Origin: JACRCG01 sp964524835
GTDB lineage: Bacteria > Desulfobacterota > Desulfuromonadia > Geobacterales > Pseudopelobacteraceae
Direction: 5' to 3'
DNA: 64,000 bases
Assembly: GCA_964524835.1 (NCBI GenBank)
Contig: CAZGEG010000005.1
Coordinates: 1 to 64,000, forward strand
Numbering within the stretch: the first letter of the stretch is position 1; every line of letters starts with the position of its first letter. The translations under genes were made by a program, and so were the position numbers. Below the pieces are notes generated by a model. The model was given only the letters and a program-made list of their open reading frames with translations. It ran no database searches and was not told the origin of the DNA. Of this stretch, positions 26,197-33,331 are shown piece after piece.

Positions 26197-27572
26197 AGCT
26201 GTTTCTCCTTGGCGAGATCTGTTTTGAGCCGAGCCACAAGCCCCTCGAAATACTGCTGGAAGGCGCCCTGGTTCTTGCTGGCGTTACCGCCGACGGTGAC
26301 CGCTCCGTTCTGGATGCGCACCCAGATGCGGCGGTGGGACAGGAAGAATGCGGCATAAATGCCGAACACCATCAGCAGGCAACCCAGCCAGACGATTTCT
26401 ACACCCGGATCCTTGGCCACCTGCAGTCCGGTGTACATCCGCTCCTCGGCGCCCGTGTAATGGATTACCGGCCCCCCGCCATGCTGCGCGTGCTGGACGT
26501 TCAGTTCAGGATGGTTTGCATACACTACGAAACTTTCCGTCTTCCCGTCCGGGGAATGCCTCTCCACCTGGACCGCAGGCCCGGAAAGCCCCTTGACGAA
26601 AGCGGAGACATCCTGTGTCGCCTCCGTCACATGCATGCTGCTGCCGTCGGGCAGTTGCACCGGGGATTGCCCGGAAACGGTCAGTGAAGCAGGATTTTTG
26701 CCATCCGTATCGCTGACCGTGAAGTAGTAGTTGCCCGCATTGCCGTAACTGGACTGGTAAAAGGTGATCCCCTTGTAGGTCAGCGGGTCGTTGACTATGA
26801 CACGGGCATTTGTGTAATCCGGCACCGGCTTGTCGTTCTCCAGCACCGTCAGAATGCTCTTGAACTCCTTCGGAGCCCCGGTGGCGTATTTGGCCACACT
26901 GAACTTTTCGAGACGCAGGGAAAAACCGAGGTCGAGCTCCTTTTCCGAACGCAGCATGACCTTGGAAACAGTTTCTCCTTCAAGGATATTTACGAACCCT
27001 TTGTAGCCGAAAAGCGAGCCTACCAGGGCTCCAATAAAGATGACAATGACGCTCAGGTGGACGAAATAGACGGAGAGGCGGCACCAGGCAGTTTTCTCGG
27101 CAAAGATGTGCCAGGCGCCATCTGCTTCTGTTACTACCGGTTCGGCAAACTCAGCCTTCAAAAAGGCGGCAATCTGTTCCTTAACCGCCGCCGGTGAATT
27201 CGTGCTCTTGATCGCAGCCAGGCTGGTCAGGGATTTTTCCAGACTGTCACTCAAAAGCGTTGCCGGCTGGGTGATGATCTTCCAGATATGCGGCAGCCTC
27301 TTGATGGAACAGGCGATCAGGTTCAAGGTCAGCAGATAAAGCAGCAGGATGAACCACCATGAATGGTACATGTCGAAAAAGCCCAACACTTTGTAGAGCT
27401 TGATTTTTGCCGGGCTGATCTGGGCAAGATACTCCGGGGCAGGTATCCCTTGAGGAATGATTGTCCCGATGATCGAGATGGCCGCAAGAAAGATCAAAAG
27501 GAACATGGTCAGTTTCAGTGAGCAGAAAAAATCCCAGAGTGAATGCAGAAAATCGCGATTATTGGTTGTCAC
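26193..27572 (-). CDS. resB: Cytochrome c biogenesis protein ResB
   Basis: 459 aa with the GTG start at 27570-27572 after AAGGAGAACGTACCC (the open frame extends to 27614). Three N-terminal helices (SLKLTMFLLIFLAAISIIGT; WWFILLLYLLTLNLIACSIK; LSVYFVHLSVIVIFIGALVG), a large periplasmic ResB domain and a C-terminal helix (GVEIVWLGCLLMVFGIYAAF). It works with CcsA in cytochrome c maturation, which the many cytochromes in the window need. Confidence 0.95.
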   Translation of the reverse strand: MTTNNRDFLHSLWDFFCSLKLTMFLLIFLAAISIIGTIIPQGIPAPEYLAQISPAKIKLYKVLGFFDMYHSWWFILLLYLLTLNLIACSIKRLPHIWKIITQPATLLSDSLEKSLTSLAAIKSTNSPAAVKEQIAAFLKAEFAEPVVTEADGAWHIFAEKTAWCRLSVYFVHLSVIVIFIGALVGSLFGYKGFVNILEGETVSKVMLRSEKELDLGFSLRLEKFSVAKYATGAPKEFKSILTVLENDKPVPDYTNARVIVNDPLTYKGITFYQSSYGNAGNYYFTVSDTDGKNPASLTVSGQSPVQLPDGSSMHVTEATQDVSAFVKGLSGPAVQVERHSPDGKTESFVVYANHPELNVQHAQHGGGPVIHYTGAEERMYTGLQVAKDPGVEIVWLGCLLMVFGIYAAFFLSHRRIWVRIQNGAVTVGGNASKNQGAFQQYFEGLVARLKTDLAKEKQL

Positions 27573-27720
27573 GGGTACGTTCTCCTTGAAATGTCTGCCG
27601 CCATTCCTGTCCATAGAATGACTTGGCCGGCGAAAAACCGGGGCGGCAGCAGGTGGTCAGGTATTTCACGGGCTGATTATCGTGGTCGCCCACCGGATGG
27701 TACTGCTGGTTCAGAGCCGG

Positions 27721-28077
27721 TCAGGCGGGGTTTTGCGGAGGGACAAAAATTGAGAGGTACACCTGGGGTAATGACCCGGTCGGTTCACGAAAGCCTTGGG
27801 TGACAATCACCGGGGCATAGACGATGCGGTGATCCCGGCTTAGCGGGGCATGGCATTCGCAGCTGCAAAAGCTGGAACCGCAACAGTCCGAACCCTGCCC
27901 GTCGGTGCAGGGACAGCCGCCACACGGTGCGGCAACCGCCATGCTGCAGTCCGACTGGATCTGGGTGGAATCCCCCTCCCCGGCGGCGGCATAGGCAAGG
28001 TTCGACGCCGCCAGTGCCAGACAGATGATGATCAGGAAAGTGCCGATAATATGGCTGTATGCGCGTGCGAATTTCAT
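27721..28077 (-). CDS. Small secreted Cys-rich protein, third member of the PxVYLxIxxPP-tail family
   Basis: 118 aa, no named family recognised. Signal peptide (IIGTFLIIICLALAASNLAY). A dense cysteine region with about nine Cys follows (CGGCPCTDGQGSDCCGSSFC and CECH), likely metal- or cluster-binding or disulfide-rich. The C-terminus LPQVYLSIFVPPQNPA matches the tails of the proteins at 5543-5911 and 16919-17272. It lies upstream of resB/ccsA on the same strand, 148 bp away. The Shine-Dalgarno is weak. Confidence 0.75.
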   Translation of the reverse strand: MKFARAYSHIIGTFLIIICLALAASNLAYAAAGEGDSTQIQSDCSMAVAAPCGGCPCTDGQGSDCCGSSFCSCECHAPLSRDHRIVYAPVIVTQGFREPTGSLPQVYLSIFVPPQNPA

Positions 28078-28207
28078 GAATGGCTCGAAATAGACATGGA
28101 CAACAATTTATGCAACCCGCCATAAAATGTCAACAGCGTTGGAAAGCGAATGTGGTGCTTCTGTTACAAGGATTCTCCAGCCTCTGGAAATCTCTCTTAT
28201 TACCCAT

Positions 28208-29293
28208 TCAGACGGATCTTGCCACTTCTGCGGCCAGTTCCGTTGCCAGCGCGCAGAGGACGTCAGAATCCTCCAGCCCGTCGAGAAACCGTTGCGGGAT
28301 GCGCGACAACCCGACCTGTGCGCCGACGAGTGCTCCCGCCAGGGTCGCGCGCGCCTGATTCTGCCCTCCTCCGTTGACCGCGTGGAGGAGTGCGGACTCA
28401 ATATCATCGTGAAAACGTGCCGCCAAATAGTAGACCGCCGGCAACTGGTGATAGATGGCGCACGGCATACCATAGACGATCGACACTTTCCAGGCCGGTT
28501 CGATGCGGATTCCGGGATCGGCCGCCGCTGCGGCCATGTAGGAAGGGGTCAGCAGGGCATCCGGGGAGGCGAACCGCCCGGTACGGGGCGGGTCCGGATC
28601 TCCGGAGCGGGGAGGCTGCAGGTTTTCACCCGTAATATGGTGAAAGGGAAGCTCCCCCTTATTGACCAGCCTCATCAGCTTGCCCGAAAGCTGAGCGTTC
28701 AGGGCATGCCCCTGCACCAGCATCCCCAGCACCGCACCGTAGGCCACGGTCATGGAAACAACCGTATCGTCAATCTGCGTCAGAACCGTATTGCCGGTGA
28801 CAGCGGCAGCAAGCTGGGCGGGATGGCCCGCATAACGGACCGCCAGGGCCAGGGTGCGTTCGATCGCCTCGGTGTCGTCGGCATGACCGCCGGTTTCCCC
28901 CCAGGGGCGCCCCTGCACCACCCGGCGACGCCAGGTTTCCCGGATCGACTGGCTGGTATATCCCCCCGGCCCGTTGACCGGTGTGCCGTCAAGGAGCGGC
29001 AGGAGCTCTTCATCCATGCGGCGGCAGAAGTCGGCCTCGTCATAGCGGCCGCACTCAACCAGCGACCGGAGAGTCAGCTTGAGGATGAAGCCTGCCTGGG
29101 AGAGCTGTCCGCCCTTGAGGCCGTCATGGTAGCGCCCCGGCTTGGGGTCGGTATAGCCGGTGATCCACTCACCGTAGTCGCGGTGCAGCTCATCAAGGTC
29201 ATAGTACCAGTGCGGCCCGAGTGCCAGGGCATCGCCGATAAAGGCACCCATGATGGCGCCGGCAGCACGGTCCTGAACCGTTGTGTCAGACAT
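28208..29293 (-). CDS. ADP-ribosylglycohydrolase (DraG-like) family protein
   Basis: 361 aa. Family motifs: GAIMGAFIGDALALGPHWYY at the N-terminus (metal/ADP-ribose loop), GHADDTEAIERTLALAVRY near residue 130, and a C-terminal LLHAVNGGGQNQARATLAGA segment, where Mg-binding Asp residues usually lie. Such enzymes remove ADP-ribose from proteins or small molecules. No ADP-ribosyltransferase is adjacent, so the target is unknown. The C-terminal segment has N where many DraG members have D (usual DxxDTxAxxxG), which may alter metal binding. ATG follows CAGGAGGAATACC. Confidence 0.88.
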   Translation of the reverse strand: MSDTTVQDRAAGAIMGAFIGDALALGPHWYYDLDELHRDYGEWITGYTDPKPGRYHDGLKGGQLSQAGFILKLTLRSLVECGRYDEADFCRRMDEELLPLLDGTPVNGPGGYTSQSIRETWRRRVVQGRPWGETGGHADDTEAIERTLALAVRYAGHPAQLAAAVTGNTVLTQIDDTVVSMTVAYGAVLGMLVQGHALNAQLSGKLMRLVNKGELPFHHITGENLQPPRSGDPDPPRTGRFASPDALLTPSYMAAAAADPGIRIEPAWKVSIVYGMPCAIYHQLPAVYYLAARFHDDIESALLHAVNGGGQNQARATLAGALVGAQVGLSRIPQRFLDGLEDSDVLCALATELAAEVARSV

Positions 29294-29332
29294 GGTATTC
29301 CTCCTGAGTCAGGCTGGGTTAGCGGAATGAAC

Positions 29333-30157
29333 CTAACTGTAGGTCTTCCTGAGGAGGTGCAGCACCAGTGCGAACAACAGCATGAACGACACGGCAACGG
29401 CACCGGCTATCCTGCGTTTCCGGTGTGAATCATCCAGCTGGTCGAGCGCGGTGCGGATCTTTTTCAGCTCTGCCTGAATCTTGTCTGACTCCCTTTTAAC
29501 CAGCTCGACATCCACGTTGTGGAACAGGGTATGGAAGCGGTTCCGCACGGCAAAAAGCTCTTTTTCCAGCTTTTCCGTATCGGTGCCGGTTTTTTTGAAG
29601 GCGCTGATGCGCCCATCGATGGCCACGGTCATCGTTTCGGTTTCCTGCATTGCATCGCGGATCAACCTGGCCCGATCGAAGCTGTGGCAGCTGCTGCAGC
29701 TCTTTTCGTTAATCAGCCCCAGCGAAGCCTTCACTACCTGATGGCTGCCGTGGCAGGTGACACAGGTCGGCCCCCCTTTTCCCAGCATGCGACCGTGGGC
29801 GCTTGCCAGGTAATCCTTCATCACGCCGACATGACACCGGCCGCAGAAAGCTGGAATGGCGGGCTCCCTGGGCACACCCAGAAAACCGCGCGCAGGGCTC
29901 ATGGCATTGGCGGCGTCCTTCGGGTCCCCACCGTGGCAGCCATTACAGGAGACGCCGTTTTCCGCATGAACGCTCCCCTGCCAGAGCCTGACCGACCGGC
30001 TGTACTTTTCCGGCATCTGGGAGTGGCACTGGATGCAGACCGGTTCAGCCGGTTCCTGCGCACACGCTGTCAACGGCGGGAGGGTTGTTGCGAACACACA
30101 AAGAAGAGCGGCACAATACGACATACGAAAGTTCATGATAATGTCCCGATAGTTCAT
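29333..30157 (-). CDS. Pentaheme c-type cytochrome with C-terminal membrane anchor
   Basis: 274 aa. Signal peptide, five CXXCH motifs (CIQCH, CNGCH, CGRCH, CVTCH, CSSCH) in residues ~40-165, a helical coiled region, and a C-terminal helix (RIAGAVAVSFMLLFALVLHL). It should accept electrons from the Rieske/cytochrome b pair encoded just upstream, taking the place of cytochrome c1. Its ATG overlaps the cytochrome b stop (ATGA), which supports the 30157 start; Met8 is an alternative. Confidence 0.92.
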   Translation of the reverse strand: MNYRDIIMNFRMSYCAALLCVFATTLPPLTACAQEPAEPVCIQCHSQMPEKYSRSVRLWQGSVHAENGVSCNGCHGGDPKDAANAMSPARGFLGVPREPAIPAFCGRCHVGVMKDYLASAHGRMLGKGGPTCVTCHGSHQVVKASLGLINEKSCSSCHSFDRARLIRDAMQETETMTVAIDGRISAFKKTGTDTEKLEKELFAVRNRFHTLFHNVDVELVKRESDKIQAELKKIRTALDQLDDSHRKRRIAGAVAVSFMLLFALVLHLLRKTYS

Positions 30158-31257
30158 GATAAATGCCCCCAGATGCTGAGTCCGATCCAGAGAAGCAGCC
30201 CGCCGATGGCACAGGCCAGGAACAGCGGCCGTTTCAGCGGGTGCCGCTCCGGCCCCCGGTCGATGAAGGGGAGCAGCGCCAGGAAGGTCATGGCGGCACC
30301 CTGCAGTGACAGGCCGATCAGCTCATTGGGAAACAATTTCAGGGTCTGGTAGTTGGCCAGGAAGTACCACTCCGGCTTGATGTGGGCCGGGGTCACGAAG
30401 GGATTGGCCGGGATGAAGGAATCCTTTGTAAAGAACAGGTACGGGTCGAAAAAAACCACCGCCAGGAAAATGGCCATGTAGATTGCAATCGACCTCAAGT
30501 CTTCAAGGGCAAAATTCGGGAAGAAGGGAATCCCTCCCGGATGCTTCTCATAGCTGTAGCTCTCCCCCTGCCACTGGTTGGACGTATCTTTCAGGCCGAA
30601 TGGCGGGGTGGATACGCCGGTCCGCTTGAGGAAAAACAGATGGGCACCGATCAGGGCAGCAATACCGGCCGGAATAACCGCAACATGCAGTGCAAAAAAG
30701 CGCCCCAAAGTCGGCGGGCCGACCATAGGGGATCCGCGCAGGAACTCGACAAGATACGGCCCCACCACCGGTATGGCGTTGGCGCTGTTGGTGGCGACGG
30801 TTGTGGCCCAGAAGGAGAGCTGGCTCCAGGGGAGCAGGTAGCCGGTCAGGGAAATCCCCTGCACCATGCTGAGCAGGATGAAACCGGTAACCCAGTTCAT
30901 TTCGCGCGGCTTCTTGTAACTCCCCATAAACAGCACCGAGAGCATGTGAAACAGCAGCACCACCACCATCAGGTTGGAACCGACCGCGTGGCACATGCGG
31001 ATCAGCCAGCCGAAGGGAACATCGTTCATGATGAAGGTGACGCTTTTGAAGGCCTTGTCCGCATCCGGAACGTAATGGATCAGCAGCAGCATGCCGGTCA
31101 CCACCTGCAGGACAAAAGCGAACAGCAGAATACTCCCCATCGAGTACCATACGTTTATATTGCGCGGCAGGAGATAGCCGGTCAACTCCTTCTCCACCAC
31201 CTCGCGCACGCCTATTCGCACATCTATCCAGTCTACAACCTTATTTATGAGTGACAT
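30154..31257 (-). CDS. Cytochrome b of a Rieske/cytochrome b complex (b6 and subunit IV fused)
   Basis: 367 aa with ATG at 31255-31257 after AAGGAGTCTGC. The N-terminal part has four helices with paired heme-b histidines (RMCHAVGSNLMVVVLLFH; FALHVAVIPAGIAALIGAH). The quinol-site segment and a subunit IV-like part follow, with the PEWYF motif (IKPEWYFLANYQTLK). It oxidises menaquinol at the inner membrane. The order Rieske, cytochrome b, multiheme cytochrome c forms a bc-type complex operon. Confidence 0.94.
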   Translation of the reverse strand: MSLINKVVDWIDVRIGVREVVEKELTGYLLPRNINVWYSMGSILLFAFVLQVVTGMLLLIHYVPDADKAFKSVTFIMNDVPFGWLIRMCHAVGSNLMVVVLLFHMLSVLFMGSYKKPREMNWVTGFILLSMVQGISLTGYLLPWSQLSFWATTVATNSANAIPVVGPYLVEFLRGSPMVGPPTLGRFFALHVAVIPAGIAALIGAHLFFLKRTGVSTPPFGLKDTSNQWQGESYSYEKHPGGIPFFPNFALEDLRSIAIYMAIFLAVVFFDPYLFFTKDSFIPANPFVTPAHIKPEWYFLANYQTLKLFPNELIGLSLQGAAMTFLALLPFIDRGPERHPLKRPLFLACAIGGLLLWIGLSIWGHLS

Positions 31258-31285
31258 GCAGACTCCTTCAAAATGGTATGCCTTT

Positions 31286-31708
31286 CTAACCGACTGTAAT
31301 ATTCCCGCCAGCAACACTGAAAGGAATCTTTTTCAGCGGCTTGGGAGGAGGGCCATCCATAACTTCACCTTCGGAGGAAAAACGTCCGGCATGGCAGGGG
31401 CAAAGGAAACCCTGCTTGTCCTTCTCCCACTGCACGATACAACCCAGGTGCGTACAGACCGCCGAAAATGCGACAAGCCCCCCACCCCGCTTGCGCACCA
31501 GAACCGCCGAAGAGCCGGCATATTCGAAAAATTTAGCTTCGCCTTCACGAATTTCCGTTTCGGGGATCACAACCGTTCCTGCATTCTTACCGCCCGAGCG
31601 GGGCGCCAGATACCGGAACAGCGGCCAGGAAACCGCCGCTGCCGCGATTGCTCCGAGGCCGCCGAGGCATAAGCCGAGAAAAGTCCTTCTACTGCTGGAA
31701 CTGTCCAT
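31286..31708 (-). CDS. Rieske [2Fe-2S] protein
   Basis: 140 aa, ATG at 31706-31708 after GGGAGGAAGT. A twin-arginine-type N-terminus (SSSRRTFLGLCLGGLGAIAA) anchors it across the membrane. Cluster motifs CTHLGC and CPCHAG give the two Cys and two His ligands and the disulfide. It passes electrons from quinol to the multiheme cytochrome. First gene of the three-gene operon with cytochrome b and the pentaheme protein. Confidence 0.95.
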   Translation of the reverse strand: MDSSSSRRTFLGLCLGGLGAIAAAAVSWPLFRYLAPRSGGKNAGTVVIPETEIREGEAKFFEYAGSSAVLVRKRGGGLVAFSAVCTHLGCIVQWEKDKQGFLCPCHAGRFSSEGEVMDGPPPKPLKKIPFSVAGGNITVG

Positions 31709-31737
31709 ACTTCCTCCCGAACTTGAGTAATGCTGCA

Positions 31738-31765
31738 ACTATAGCCATGTTGTCATCGATTGCAA
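31738..31765 (-). promoter_or_regulatory. Possible sigma-70 promoter before the Rieske gene
   Basis: Minus strand TTGCAA (31765-31760), 16-base spacer, TATAGT (31743-31738), about 30 bp before the Rieske start codon. Confidence 0.4.
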
Positions 31766-31858
31766 GTAATTGCTTAACAAGGACTGCGTGATGATCCCAT
31801 GATCTTTCATCACCACGCGCGCAGTAGCGACCACAGGCACATCCGCCCTGAAACCTAC

Positions 31859-32389
31859 CTATTCCCGGTAACCGCTGCCGATAGCGGAAAAAGGGAGCTG
31901 CAGATCAAGCTTCGGAACCCGCTTCGCCACCCAGGCGGTGAACGTATTGCTGTTGGGACCTGGAAAAACCTTGTAGGTATTCGGCCAGGGATATGCCCGG
32001 GCAGCGCTGTCCACTGCCGTGATAAGTCCGTCCACCCCTTCCCCCCGATGCTCCTTCAGCAGCCTGGGCCTCTCGCCGAACCAGTAGCGGTCAGGCAGGT
32101 CCCGGTCTATGCGCAGCGCGGGCAACCCCCTGTTCTGCCTCCAGCCGATGACCTCATAGACCGTATAGAACGGCTCACCGGTTCGCTTGGCCGCAATCCA
32201 GGTATGAACGGCAAACCATCCCCGCCACCCCCATGTTGTAGCGCCATAAACCTGCAGCACCGCTTCTCTCGTCGTCTGAGGATCCGGAGCGATCCCAGCG
32301 GACTCGCGGCTGGCAGTTCGCCAGTCCTTGCCGGCAGAGCAGGCTGACAGGATCAAAACTGCCACTGTGAACAAGAGAATAGTTTTCAA
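31859..32389 (-). CDS. DUF3750 lipoprotein
   Basis: 176 aa. The TTG start at 32387-32389 after GGGAGGTATTC gives a lipoprotein signal with lipobox LSAC (MKTILLFTVAVLILSAC). The core contains VYGATTWGWRGWFAVHTWIA and YTVYEVIGWRQNRGLPALRI, which match the DUF3750 family. Function unknown; it would be tethered to the outer or inner membrane facing the periplasm. Confidence 0.88.
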   Translation of the reverse strand: MKTILLFTVAVLILSACSAGKDWRTASRESAGIAPDPQTTREAVLQVYGATTWGWRGWFAVHTWIAAKRTGEPFYTVYEVIGWRQNRGLPALRIDRDLPDRYWFGERPRLLKEHRGEGVDGLITAVDSAARAYPWPNTYKVFPGPNSNTFTAWVAKRVPKLDLQLPFSAIGSGYRE

Positions 32390-32768
32390 GAATACCTCCC
32401 GGATCGTACTCACTGCACCTCAGCAACAAGACTCATATTATCTTGTTTATCAGATATCATCCGATCATTCAATATTACTCGAATACATTGAAACAAATTC
32501 TACCGTAATCGGCCAATGCTACAACCTTCCCGGCCTGTACGCAGACGTCACACCACGGAAGCCTGGTCCGGCAGCGGTTCGCCCTGCAGGAAAGACCGGC
32601 ACTGCCGCTTCCAGAGCGCTGACCTCATCTTTCGAGGCAAATAAAATAATATTGTCTTATTAAAAATATTCTCTTATTTTATGACAGGCGGCATTCTGTC
32701 GATTTCATGTGCCGCCACCCCCTTTTGCCTCTGTTCAAATAACCCATGTTGCCGGGAGGAATCGCACA
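32390..32768. other. Intergenic region between divergent genes
   Basis: 379 bases with no convincing gene. The part at 32636-32690 is markedly AT-rich (ATAAAATAATATTGTC and TAAAAATATTCTC), unlike its surroundings, and probably holds promoters, but I could not place one firmly. Confidence 0.5.
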
Positions 32769-33185
32769 ATGACCGGAACGAGCAAAAGTTATCCGGGTCG
32801 TCCAGAAGCGCAACACCCTGCCGATCCCGGAGTTATCGACATCTCCTGCATTGACTCAATAAGAAGCCTGCAACGCCCTGGGAGGCCCGATATTCTGGCA
32901 AGGGTTGTTGCGTGCTACTTCGAAGACGGTGACAGCCTGGTTGCCGCCATCAGGGAAGGGATCGCCGCCGGCGATGCCGCGGCAGTACATCGCACGGCCC
33001 ACCGGCTCAAATCTAGCAGCGCCTTTCTGGGGGCGTCCCGACTGGCACAGCACTGCCGGGAACTGGAGGAATTATGTCGCGACGGCGGACTGCCGTCAGA
33101 CAATACCCTCGTCACCCTCATCGAAAGAAGCTACCATCAGGCCTGCATCGGACTGGAGCCGTATCAGGGAATTCCATCCGCATGA
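32769..33185 (+). CDS. Histidine phosphotransfer (Hpt) domain protein
   Basis: 138 aa with ATG at 32769 after GGGAGGAATCGCACA. A single Hpt four-helix bundle with phospho-acceptor site AVHRTAHRLKSSSAFLGASR. It would relay phosphate between a hybrid kinase and a response regulator; neither is adjacent. This is the first plus-strand gene of the window. The C-terminus ends GLEPYQGIPSA. Confidence 0.9.
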   Translation: MTGTSKSYPGRPEAQHPADPGVIDISCIDSIRSLQRPGRPDILARVVACYFEDGDSLVAAIREGIAAGDAAAVHRTAHRLKSSSAFLGASRLAQHCRELEELCRDGGLPSDNTLVTLIERSYHQACIGLEPYQGIPSA

Positions 33186-33331
33186 CTCACAATCCCGCTG
33201 CGAAATTCATGTGTCTGTCCATTTCTCAGTTCAGGGCTGCTCCTGTCACACCGGACCTGGTCTTCCATTGACCTGGTCCTGGCAGGCAACATTTTCAATC
33301 ATATCGTACGCTTAGTCCGGAGGAGCATATC

